NCBI RefSeq assembly: GCF_051020975.1
Contig: NW_027478166.1
Location: 11,595,501 to 11,659,500, forward strand
Length of the DNA: 64,000 nt
DNA from: Osmia lignaria lignaria
Lineage: Eukaryota; Arthropoda; Insecta; Hymenoptera; Megachilidae
Direction: 5' to 3'
Program-made: the position numbers and the translations under genes
The notes under the pieces: model-generated
The model's database searches: none
The model's input: only the letters and a program-made list of their open reading frames with translations
Told to the model about the DNA's origin: nothing
Shown: one piece after another, positions 9,484 to 22,040 of the stretch
Layout: each line of letters begins with the position of its first letter
Numbering within the stretch: the stretch's first letter is position 1

Positions 9484-12400
9484 TCAGATGCGTAGTTCTC
9501 GAGATATATCAAGATATTTAAAAGTTCCGAAGCCGCACCAACATAATAGAGATACGGAAACACCGTGGCCCCTTTCTTTGAGATAACTCTGCACTATTGC
9601 GAGCTGGAAATGCCACTTCCAGTTTAGCTGTGCAGAAGAAGAACAACAAGAAGAAGAAATATCTCGAAACATGTCCGTCAGGCCCCTTCCCTTGAGATAA
9701 ATCTGCAAATATCTCGGAAACGAAGCGAGCTATGGCAAAATGTTAAGAGACTTTATTTGTAGAGAATTATGTTTCCTAAGATTTATGTTGTATGATATTT
9801 TTTGATCAGAAGCGTAGTTTTCGAGATATATCGAGATATTTAAAAGTTCCGAAGCCGCACCAACATAATAGAGATACAGAAACACCGTGGCCCCTTTCTT
9901 TGAGATAACTCTGCCCTATTGCGAGCTGGAAATGCCACTTCCAGTTTAGCTGTGCAGAAGAAGAACAACAAAAAGAAGAAATATCTCGAAACATGTCCGT
10001 CAGGCCCCTTCCCTTGAGATAAATCTGCAAATATCTCGGAAACGAAGCGAGCTATGGCAAAATGTTAAGAGACCTTTTTTGTGGAGAATTAAGTTTGCTA
10101 CTTTTTATGTTCTATGATATTTTTTGATCAGATGCGTAGTTCTCGAGATATATCAAGATATTTAAAAGTTCCGAAGCCGCACCAACATAATAGAGATACA
10201 GAAACACCGTGGCCCCTTTCTTTGAGATAACTCTGCACTATTGCGAGCTGCAAATGCCACTTCCAGCATAGCTGTGCAGAAGAAGAACAACAAGAAGAAG
10301 AAATATCTCGAAATATGTCCGTCAGGCCCCTTCCCTTGAGATAAATCTGCAAATATCTCGGAAACGAAGCGAGCTATGGCAAAATGTTGAGAGACGTTTT
10401 TTGTAGAGAATTATGTTTCCTACAATTTATGTTCTATGATATTTTTTGATCAGAAGCGTAGTTTTCGAGATATATCGAGATATTTAAAAGTTCCGAAGCC
10501 GCACCAACATAACAGAGATTCAGAAACACCGTGGCCCCTTTCTTTGAGATAACTCTGCACTAGTGCGAGCCGCAAATGCCACTTCCAGCTTAGCTGTGCA
10601 GAAGAAGAACAACAAGAAGAAGAAATATCTCGAAATATGTCCGTCAGGCCCCTTCCCTTGCGATAAATCTGCACATATCTCGGAAACGAAGCGAGCTATG
10701 GCAAAATGTTAAGAGACCTTTTTTGTAGAGAATTAAGTTACCTACTTTTTATTTTCTATGATATTTTTTGATCAGATGCGTAGTTCTCGAGATATATCAA
10801 GATATTTAAAAGTTCCGAAGCCGCACCAACATAATAGAGATACAGAAACACCGTGGCCCCATTCTTTGAGATAACTCTGCACTATTGCGAGCTGGAAATG
10901 CCACTTCCAGTTTAGCTGTGCAGAAGAAGAACAACAAGAAGAAGAAATATCTCGAAATATGTCCGTCAGGCCCCTTCCCTTGAGATAAATCTGCATATAT
11001 CTCGGAAACGAAGCGAGCTATGGCAAAATGTTGAGAGACCTTTTTTGTAGAGAATTAAGTTTTCTACTTTTTATGTTCTATGATATTTTTTGATCAGATG
11101 CGTAGTTCTCGAGATATATCAAGATATTTCAAAGTTCCGAAGCTGCACCAAAATAATAGAGATACAGAAACACCGTGGCCCCTTTCTTTACGATGACTCT
11201 GCACTATTGCGAGCTGCAAATGCCACTTCCAGCTTAGCTTTGCAGAGGAAGAACAACAAGAAGAAGAAATATCTCGAAATATGTCCGTCAGGCCAGTTCC
11301 TTTGAGCTGAATCTGCAAATATCTCGGAAACGAAGCGAGCTATGGCAAAATGTTAGAAGACGTTTTTTGTAGAGAATTATGTTTCCTACAATTTATGTTC
11401 TATGATATTTTTTGATCAGATGCGTAGTTCTCGAGATATATCAAGATATTTAAAAGTTCCGAAGCCGCACCAACATAATAGAGATACAGAAACACCGTGG
11501 CCCCTTTCTTTGAGATAACTCTGCACTATTGCGAGCTGCAAATGCCACTTCCAGCTTAGCTGTGCAGAAGAAGAACAACAAGAAGAAGAAATATCTCGAA
11601 ATATGTCCGTCAGGACCCTTCCCTTGAGATACATCTGCAAATATCTCGGAAACGAAGCGAGGTATGACAAAACGTTAAGAGACCTTTTTTGTAGAGAATT
11701 ATGTTTCCTACAGTTTATGTTCTATGATATTTTTTGATCAGAAGCGTAGTTTTCGAGATATATCGAGATATTTAAAAGTTCCGAAGCCGCACCAACATAA
11801 TAGAGATACAGAAACACCGTGGCCCCTTTCTTTGAGATAACTCTGCACTATTGCGATCTGGAAATGCCACTTCCAGCTTAGCTGTGCAGAAGAAGAACAA
11901 CAAGAAGAAGAAATATCTCGAAATATGTCCGTCAGGCCCCTTCCCTTGAGATAAATCTGCATATATCTCGGAAACGAAGCGAGCTATGGCAAAATGTTGA
12001 GAGACCTTTTTTGTAGAGAATTAAGTTTTCTACTTTTTATGTTCTATGATATTTTTTGATCAGATGCGTAGTTCTCGAGATATATCAAGATATTTAAAAG
12101 TTCCGAAGCTGCGCCAACATAATAGAGATACAGAAACACCGTGGCCCCTTTCTTTGAGACAACTCTGCACTATTGCGAGCTGCAAATGCCACTTCCAGCT
12201 TAGCTGTGCAGAGGAAGAACAACAAGAAGAAGAAATATCTCGAAATATGTCCGTCAGGCCAGTTCCTTTGAGCTGAATCTGCAAATATCTCGGAAACGAA
12301 GCGAGCTATGGCAAAATGTTAAGAGACGTTTTTTGTAGAGAATTATGTTTCCTCCAATTTATGTTCTATGATATTTTTTGATCAGAAGCGTAGTTTTCGA

Positions 12401-12703
12401 GATATATCGAGATATTTAAAAGTTCCGAAGCCGCACCAACATAATAGAGATACAGAAACACCGTGGCCCCTTTCTTTCAGATAACTCTGCACCATTGCGA
12501 GCTGGAAATGCCACTTCCAGTTTAGCTGTGCAGAAGAAGAACAACAAGAAGAAGAAATATCTCGAAATATGTCCGTCAGGCCCCTTCCCTTGAGATAGAT
12601 CTGCAAATATCTCGGAAACGAAGCGAGCTATGGCAAAATGTTAAGAGACCTTTTTTGTAGAGAATTATGTTTCCTACTTTTTATGTTCTATGATATTTTT
12701 TGA
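9484..12703. repeat. HOR-1, copy 3 (10 monomers, truncated)
   Basis: The order of HOR-1 is repeated from the cgaaacatgtccg monomer (9484) to the tttcagataac monomer (12382). The similarity ends within the right part of monomer 12382, where gagatagatctgcaaat and a different spacer appear (about 12596 onward). The two last unit types of copy 1 are absent. Variants shared with copy 2 but not copy 1, such as gttagaagacg after the sixth monomer, suggest copies 2 and 3 are the closer pair. Confidence 0.87.
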
Positions 12704-15700
12704 TCAGAAGCGCAGTTTTCGAGATATATCGAGATATTTAAAAGTTCCGAAGCCGCACCAACATAATAGAGATACAGAAACACCGTGGCCCCTTTCTTTG
12801 AGATAACTCTGCACTATTGCGAGCTGCAAATGCCACTTCCAGCTTAGCTGTGCAGAAGAAGAACAACAAGAAGAAGAAATATCTCGAAATATGTCCGTCA
12901 GGCCCCTTCTCTTGAGATAAATCTGCAAATATCTCGGAAACGAAGCGAGCTATGGCAAAATGTTAAGAGACCTTACTTGTAGAGAATTAAGTTTCCTACT
13001 TTTTATGTTCTATGATATTATTTGATCAGATGCGTAGTTCTCGAGATATATCAAGATGTTTAAAAGTTCCGAAGCCGCACCAACATAATAGAGATACAGA
13101 AACACCGTGGCCTCTTTCTTTGAGATAAGTCTGCACTATTGCGAGCTGCAAATGCCACTTCCAGCTTAGCTGTGCAGAAGAAGAACAACAAGAAGAAGAA
13201 ATATCTCGAAATATGTCCGTCAGTCCTCTTCCCTTGAGATAAATCTGCAAATGTCTCGGAAACGAAACGAGCTATGGCGAAATCTTAAGAGACCTTTTTT
13301 GTAGAGAATTATGTTTCCTACAATTTATGTTCTATGATATTTTTTGATCAGATGCGTAGTTCTCGAGATATATCCAGATATTTAAAAGTTCCGAAGCGGC
13401 ACCAACATAATAGAGATACAGAAACACCGTGGCCCCTTTCTTTGAGGTAACTCTGCACTATTGCGAGCTGCAAATGCCACTTCCAGCTTAGCTGTGCAGA
13501 AGAAGAACAACAAGAAGAAGAAATATCTCGAAATATGTCCGTCAGGCCCCTTCCCTTGAGATAAATCTGCAAATATCTCGGAAACGAAGCGAGCTATGGC
13601 AAAATGTTAAGAGACCTTTTTTGTAGAGAATTAAGTTTCCTTCTTTTTATGTTCTATGATATTTTTCGATCAGATGCGTAGTTCTCGAGATATATCAAGA
13701 TATTTAAAAGTTCCGAAACCGCACCAACATAATAGAGATACAGAAACACAGTGGCCCCTTTCTTTGAGATAACTCTGCACTATTGCGAGCTGGAAATGCC
13801 ATTTCCAGTTTAGCTGTGCAGAAGAAGAACAACAAGAAGAAGAAATATCCCGAAATATGTCCGTCAGGACCCTTCCCTTGAGATAAATCTGCAAATATCT
13901 CGGAAACGAAGCGAGCTATGGCAAAATGTTGAGAGACCTTTTTTGTAGAGAATTATGTTTCCTACAATTCATGTTCTATGATATTTTTTGATCAGAAGCG
14001 CAGTTTTCGAGATATATCGAGATATTTAAAAGTTCCGAAGCCGCACCAACATAATACAGATTCAGAAACACCGTGGCCCCTTTCTTCGGGATAACTCTGC
14101 ACTATTGCGAGCTGGAAATGCCACTTCCAGTTTAGCTGTGCAGAAGAAGAACAACAAGAAGAAGAAATATCTCGAAATATGTCCGTTAGGACCCTTCCCT
14201 TGAGATAAATCTGCAAATATCTCGGAAACGAAGCGAGCTATGGCAAAACGTTAAGAGACCTTTTTTGTAGAGAATTATGTTTCCTACAATTTATGTTCTA
14301 TGATATTTTTTGATCAGAAGCGTAGTTTTCGAGATATATCGAGATATTTAAAAGTTCCGAAGCCGCACCAACATAATAGAGATACAGAAACACCGTGGCC
14401 CCTTTCTTTGAGATAACTCTGCACTAGTGCGAGCCGCAAATGCCACTTCCAGCTTAGCTGTGCAGAAGAAGAACAACAGGAAGAAGAAATATCTCGAAAT
14501 ATGTCCGTCAGACCCCTTCCCTTGCGATAAATCTGCACATATCTCGGAAACGAAGCGAGCTATGGCAAAATGTTAGGAGACCTTTTTTGTAGAGTATTAA
14601 GTTACCTACTTTTTATGTTCTATGATATTTTTTGATCAGATGCGTAGTTCTCGAGATATATCAAGATATTTAAAAGTTCCGAAGCCGCACCAACATAATA
14701 GAGATACAGAAACACCGTGGCCCCATTCTTTGAGATAACTCTGCACTATTGCGAGCTGGAAATGCCACTTCCAGTTTAGCTGTGCAGAAGAAGAACAACA
14801 AGAAGAAGAAATATCTCGAAATATGTCCGTCAGTCCCCTTCCCTTGAGATAAATCTGCAAATATCTCGAAAACGAAGCAAGCTATGGCAAAATGTTAAGA
14901 GACCTTTTTTGTAGAGAATTAAGTTTCCTACTTTTTATGATCTATGATATTTTTTGATCAGAAGCGTAGTTCTCGAGATATATCAAGATATTTAAAAGTT
15001 CCGAAGCTGCACCAACATAATAGAGGTACAGAAACACCGTGGGCCCTTTCTTTGAAATAACTCTGCACTATTGCGACCTGCAAATGCCACTTCCAGCTTA
15101 GCTGTGCAGACGAAGAACAACAAGAAGAAGAAATATCTCGAAATATGTCCGTCAGGCCCCTTCCCTTGAGATAAATCTGCAAATATCTCGGAAACGAAGC
15201 GAGCTATGGCAAAATGTTAAGAGACCTTTTTTGTAGAGAATTAAGTGTCCTACTTTTTATTTTCTATGATATTTTTTAATCAGATGCGTAGTTCTCGAGA
15301 TATATCAAGATATTTAAAAGTTCCGAAGCCGCACCAACATAATAGAGATACAGAAACACCGTGGCCCCTTTCTTTGAGATAACTCTGCAGTATTGCGAGC
15401 TGCAAATGCCACTTCCAGCTTAGCTGTGCAGAGGAAGAACAGCAAGAAGAAGAAATATCTCGAAATATGTCCGTCAGGCCAGTTCCTTTGAGCTGAATCT
15501 GCAAATATCTCGGAAACGAAGCGAGCTATGGCAAAATGTTGAGAGACGTTTTTTGTAGAGAATTATGTTTCCTACAATTTATGTTCTATGATATTTTTTG
15601 ATCAGAAGCGTAGTTTTCGAGATATATCGAGATATTTAAAAGTTCCGAAGCCGCACCAACATAATAGAGATTCAGAAACACCGTGGCCCCTTTCTTTGAG

Positions 15701-18700
15701 ATAACTCTGCACTAGTGCGAGCCGTAAATGCCACTTCCAGCTTAGCTGTGCAGAAGAAGAACAACAGGAAGAAGAAATATCTCGAAATATGTCCGTCAGG
15801 CCCCTTCCCTTGCGATAAATCTGCACATATCTCGGAAACGAAGCGAGCTATGGCAAAATGTTAAGAGACCTTTTTTGTAGAGAATTAAGTTACCTACTTT
15901 TTATGTTCTATGATATTTTTTGATCAGATGCGTAGTTCTCGAGATGTATCAAGATATTTAAAAGTTCCGAAGCCGCAACTACATAATAGAGATACAGAAA
16001 CACCGTGGCCCCATTCTTTGAGATACCTCTGCACTATTGCGAGCTGGAAATGCCACTTCCAGTTTAGCTGTGCAGAACAAGAACAACAAGAAGAAGAAAT
16101 ATCTCGAAATATGTCCGTCAGGCCCCTTCCCTTGAGATATATCTGCAAATATCTTGGAAACGAAACGAGCTATGGCAAAATCTTAAGAGACCTTTTTTGT
16201 AGAGAATTATGTTTCCTACTTTTTATGTTCTATGATATTTTTTGATCAGATGCGTAGTTCTCGAGATAGATCAAGATATTTAAAAGTTCCGAAGCTGCAC
16301 CAACATAATAGAGGTACAGAAACACCGTGGCCTCTTTCTTTGAGATAACTCTGCACTATTGCGAGCTGCAAATGCCACTTCCAGCTTAGCTGTGCAGAAG
16401 AAGAACAACAAGAAGAAGAAATATCTCGAAATATGTCCGTCAGTCCTCTTCCCTTGAGATAAATCTGCAAATATCTCGGAAACGAAGCGAGCTATGGCAA
16501 AATGTTAAGAGACCTTTTTTGTAGAGAATTAAGTTTCCTACTTTTTATGTTCTACAATATTTTTTGATCAGATGCGTAGTTCTCGAGATATATCAAGATA
16601 TTTAAAAGTTCCGAAGCCGCACCAACATAATAGAGATACAGAAACACCGTGGCCCCTTTCTTTGAGATAACTCTGCACTATTGCGAGCTGCAAATGCCAC
16701 TTCCAGCTTAGCTGTGCAGAAGAAGAACAACAAGAAGAAGAAATATCTCGAAATATGTCCGTCAGGCCCCTTCCCTTGAGATAAATCTGCAAATATCTCG
16801 GAAACGAAGAGAGCTATGGCAAAATGTTAAGAGACCTTTTTTGTAGAGAACTAAGTTTCCTACTTTTTATGTTCTATGATATTTTTTGATCAGATGCGTA
16901 GTTCTCGAGATATATCGAGATATTTAAAAGTTCCGAAGCCGCACCAACATAATAGAGATACAGAAACACCGTGACCCCTTTCTTTGAGATAACTCTGCAC
17001 TATTGCGAGCTGGAAATGCCACTTCCAGTTTAGCTGTGCAGAAGAAGAACAACAAGAAGAAGAAATATCTCGAAATATGTCCGTTAGGCCCCTTCCCTTG
17101 AGATAAATCTGCAAATATCTCGGAAACGAACCGAGCTATGGCAAAATGTTAAGAGACCTTTTTTGTAGAGAATTAAGTTTCCTACTTTTTATGTTGTATG
17201 GTATTTTTTGATCAGATGCGTAGTTCTCGAGATATATCAAGATATTTAAAAGTTCCGAAGCCGCACCAACATAATAGAGATACAGAAACACCGTGGCCCC
17301 TTTCTTTGAGATAACTCTGCACTATTGCGAGCTGGAAATGCCACTTCCAGTTTAGCTGTGCAGAAGAAGAACAACAAGAAGAAGAAATATCTCGAAACAT
17401 GTCCGTTAGGCCCGTTCCTTTGAGCTGAATCTGCAAATATCTCGGAAACGAAGCGAGCTATGGCAAAATGTTAAGAGACGTTTTTTGTAGAGAATTATGT
17501 TTCCTACAATTTATCTTCTATGATATTTTTTGATCAGAAGCGTAGTTTTCGAGATATATCGAGATATTTAAAAGTTCCGAAGCCGCACCAACATAATAGA
17601 GATACAGAAACACCGTGGCCCCTTTCTTTGAGATAACTCTGCACTAGTGCGAGCCGCAAATGCCACTTCCAGCTTAGCTGTGCAGAAGAAGAACAACAAG
17701 AAGAAGAAATATCTCGAAATATGTCCGTCAGGCCCCTTCCCTTGAGATAAATCTGCAAATATCTCGGAAACGAAGCGAGCTATGGCAAAATGATAAGAGA
17801 CCTTTTTTGTAGAGAATTAAGTTTCCTACTTTTTATCTTCTATGAGATTTTTTGATCAGATGCGTAATTCTCGAGATATATCAAGATATTTAACAGTTCC
17901 GAAGCCGCACCAACATAATAGAGATACAGAAACACCGTGGCCCCTCTCTTTGAGATAACTCTGCACTATTGCGAGCTGCAAATGCCACTTCCAGCTTAGC
18001 TGTGCAGATGAAGAACAACAAGAAGAAGAAATATCTCGAAATATGTCCGTCAGGCCCCTTCCCTTGAGATAAATCTGCAAATATCTCGGAAACGAAGAGA
18101 GCTATGGCAAAATGATAAGAGACCTTTTTTGTAGAGAATTAAGTTTCCTACTTTTTATCTTCTATGAGATTTTTTGATCAGATGCGTAGTTCTCGAGATA
18201 TATCAAGATATTTAACAGTTCCGAAGCCGCACCAACATAATAGAGATACAGAAACACCGTGGCCCCTCTCTTTGAGATAACTCTGCACTATTGCGAGCTG
18301 CAAATGCCACTTCCAGCTTAGCTGTGCAGAAGAAGAACAACAAGAAGAAGAAGTATCTAGAAATATGTCCGTCAGGCCCCTTCCCTTGAGATAAATCTGC
18401 AAATATCTCGGAAAGGAAGCGAGCTATGGCAAAATGTTAAGAGACCTTTTTTGTAGAGAATTATGTTTCCTACAATTTACCTTCTATGATATTTTTTGAT
18501 CAGAAGCGTAGTTTTCGAGATATATTGAGATACTTAAAAGTTCCGAAGCCGCACCAACATAATAGAGATACAGAAACACCGTGGCCCCTTTCTTTGAGAT
18601 AACTCTGCACTATTGCGAGCTGGGAATGCCACTTCGAGTTTAGCTGTGCAGAAGAAGAACAACAAGAAGAAGAAATATCTCGAAACATATCCGTCAGGCC

Positions 18701-19464
18701 CCTTCCCTTGAGATAAATCTGCAAATATCTCGGAAACGAAGCGAGCTATGGCAAAATGTTAAGAGACCTTTTTTGTAGAGTATTAAGTTTCCTACTTTTT
18801 ATGTTCTATGATATTATTTGATCAGATGCGTAGTTCTCGCGATATATCAAGATATTTAAAAGTTCCGAAGCCGCACCAACATAATAGAGATACAGAAACA
18901 CCGTGGCCCCTTTCTTTGAGACAACTCTGCACTATTGCGAGCTGCAAATGCCACTTCCAGCTTAGCTGTGCAGAGGAAGAACAACAAGAAGAAGAAATAT
19001 CTCGAAATATGTCCGTCAGACCCCTTCCCTTGAGATAAATCTGCAAATATCTCGGAAACGAAGCGAGCTATGGCAAAATGTTAAGAGACCTTTTTTGTAG
19101 AGAATTATGTTTCCCACAATTTACGTTCTATGATATTTTTTGATCAGAAGCGTAGTTTTCGAGATATATCGGATATTTAAAAGATCCGAAGCCGCACCAA
19201 CATAATAGAGATACAGAAACACCGTGGCCCCTTTCTTTGAGATAACTCTGCACTATTGCGAGCTGCAAATGCCACTTCCAGCTTAGCTGTGCAGAAGAAG
19301 AACAACAAGAAGAAGAAATATCTCGAAATATGTCCGTCAGGCCCCTTCCCTTGAGATATATCTGCAAATATCTCGGAAACGAAACGAGCTATGGCAAAAT
19401 CTTAAGAGACCTTTTTTGTAGAGAATTATGTTTCCTACAATTTATGTTCTATGATATTTTTTGA
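12704..19464. repeat. Mixed monomer block with a condensed echo at 44-47 kb
   Basis: Twenty-one monomers show no short higher-order period among themselves. They include: tatatccagatatt with aagcggcacc (13348); atatcccgaaat with caggaccc (13670); aatacagattcag with cttcgggataac (13992); cagtattgcgagctg (15280); gagatacctctgc (15924); gagatagatcaag with agaggtacag (16246); atttaacagttcc with cccctctctttg (17856 and 18178); and tatattgagatac with ctgggaatgcc and cttcgag (18500). Most of these rare types return in the same order at 44259-47156. Confidence 0.8.
19144..19464. repeat. 321-bp monomer with a single-base deletion
   Basis: The sequence near 19161-19180 reads gagatatatcggatattt where the array has gagatatatcgagatattt, so one A is missing after 19171. 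A nearby private change gives aagatccgaag. The minus-strand frame is shifted only in its last codons and ends at 19128. This is the second and last length change in the window. Confidence 0.93.
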
Positions 19465-22040
19465 TCAGAAGCGTAGTTCTCGCGATATATCAAGATATTT
19501 AAAAGTTCCGAAGCCGCACCAACATAATAGAGATACAGAAACACCGTGGCCCCTTTCTTTCAGATAACTCTGCACTATTGCGAGCTGGAAATGCCACTTC
19601 CAGTTTAGCTGTGCAGAAGAAGAACAACAAGAAGAAGAAATATCTCGAAATATGTCCGTCAGGCCCCTTCCCTTGAGATAAATCTGCATATATCTCGGAA
19701 ACGAAGCGAGCTATGGCAAAATGTTGAGAGACCTTTTTTGTAGAGAATTAAGTTTTCTACTTTTTATGTTCTATGATATTTTTTGATCAGATGCGTAGTT
19801 CTCGAGATATATCAAGATATTTCAAAGTTCCGAAGCTGCACCAAAATAATAGAGATACAGAAACACCGTGGCCCCTTTCTTTACGATGACTCTGCACTAT
19901 TGCGAGCTGCAAATGCCACTTCCAGCTTAGCTTTGCAGAGGAAGAACAACAAGAAGAAGAAATATCTCGAAATATGTCCGTCAGGCCAGTTCCTTTGAGC
20001 TGAATCTGCAAATATCTCGGAAACGAAGCGAGCTATGGCAAAATGTTAAAAGACGTTTTTTGTAGAGAATTATGTTTCCTACAATTTATGTTCTATGATA
20101 TTTTTTGATCAGAAGCGTAGCTCTCGAGATATATCAAGATATTTAAAAGTTCCGAAGCCGCACCAACATAATAGAGATACAGAAACACCGTGGCCCCATT
20201 CTTTGAGATAACTCTGCACTATTGCGAGCTGCAAATGCCACTTCCAGCTTAGCTGTGCAGAGGAAGAACAACAAGAAGAAGAAATATCTCGAAACATGTC
20301 CGTCAGGCCCCTTCCCTTGAGATAAATCTGCAAATATCTCGGAAACGAAGCGAGCTATGGCAAAATGTTAAGAGACTTTATTTGTAGAGAATTATGTTTC
20401 CTAAAATTTATGTTCTATGATATTTTTTGATCAGAAGCGTAGTTTTCGAGATATATCGAGATATTTAAAAGTTCCGAAGCCGCACCAACATAATAGAGAT
20501 ACAGAAACACCGTGGCTCCTTTCTTTGAGATAACTCTGCCCTATTGCGAGCTGGAAATGCCACTTCCAGTTTAGCTGTGCAGAAGAAGAACAACAAAAAG
20601 GAGAAATATCTCGAAACATGTCCGTCAGGCCCGTTCCCTTGAGATAAATCTGCAAATATCTCGGAAACGAAGCGAGCTATGGCAAAATGTTAAGAGACCT
20701 TTTTTGTGGAGAATTAAGTTTGCTACTTTTTATGTTCTATGATATTTTTTGATCAGATGCGTAGTTCTCGAGATATATCAAGATATTTAAAAGTTCCGAA
20801 GCCGCACCAACATAATAGAGATACAGAAACACCGTGGCCCCTTTCTTTGAGATAACTCTGCACTATTGCGAGCTGCAAATGCCACTTCCAGCATAGCTGT
20901 GCAGAAGAAGAACAACAAGAAGAAGAAATATCTCGAAATATGTCCGTCAGGCCCCTTCCCTTGAGATAAATCTGCAAATATCTCGGAAACGAAGCGAGCT
21001 ATGGCAAAATGTTGAGAGACGTTTTTTGTAGAGAATTATGTTTCCTACAATTTATGTTCTATGATATTTTTTGATCAGAAGCGTAGTGTTCGAGATATAT
21101 CGAGATATTTAAAAGTTCCGAAGCCGCACCAACATAACAGAGATTCAGAAACACCGTGGCCCCTTTCTTTGAGATAACTCTGCACTAGTGCGAGCCGCAA
21201 ATGCCACTTCCAGCTTAGCTGTGCAGAAGAAGAACAACAAGAAGAAGAAATATCTCGAAATATGTCCGTCAGGCCCCTTCCCTTGCGATAAATCTGCACA
21301 TATCTCGGAAACGAAGCGAGCTATGGCAAAATGTTAAGAGACCTTTTTTGTAGAGAATTAAGTTACCTACTTTTTATGTTCTATGATATTTTTTGATCAG
21401 ATGCGTAGTTCTCGAGATATATCAAGATATTTAAAAGTTCCGAAGCCGCACCAACATAATAGAGATACAGAAACACCGTGGCCCCATTCTTTGAGATAAC
21501 TCTGCACTATTGCGAGCTGGAAATGCCACTTCCAGTTTAGCTGTGCAGAAGAAGAACAACAAGAAGAAGAAATATCTCGAAATATGTCCGTCAGGCCCCT
21601 TCCCTTGAGATATATCTGCAAATATCTCGGAAACGAAACGAGCTATGGCAAAATCTTAAGAGACCTTTTTTGTAGAGAATTATGTTTCCTACACTTTATG
21701 TTCTATGATATTTTTTGATCAGAAGCGTAGTTCTCGAGATATATCAAGATATTTAGAAGTTCCGAAGCCGCACCAACATAATAGAGATACAGAAACACCG
21801 TGGCCCCTTTCTTTCAGATAACTCTGCACTATTGCGAGCTGGAAATGCCACTTCCAGTTTAGCTGTGCAGAAGAAGAACAACAAGAAGAAGAAATATCTC
21901 GAAATATGTCCGTCAGGCCCCTTCCCTTGCGATAAATCTGCACATATCTCGGAAACGAAGCGAGCTATGGCAAAATGTTAACAGACCTTTTTTGTAGAGA
22001 ATTAAGTTACCTACTTTTTATGTTCTATGATATTTTTTGA
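19465..22040. repeat. HOR-2, copy I (8 monomers)
   Basis: The order is: tttcagataac (19465), tttacgatgac (19787), cgtagctctcgag (20109), ctgccctattg with ggctcctttc (20431), cagcatagctg (20753), cgtagtgttcgag with ataacagag (21075), ggccccattc (21397), and tttagaagttcc (21719). The four monomers from 20431 correspond to 2400-3687 of HOR-1, so the two units share a four-monomer cassette placed in different surroundings. Related copies lie at 32345 and 36209. Confidence 0.85.
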
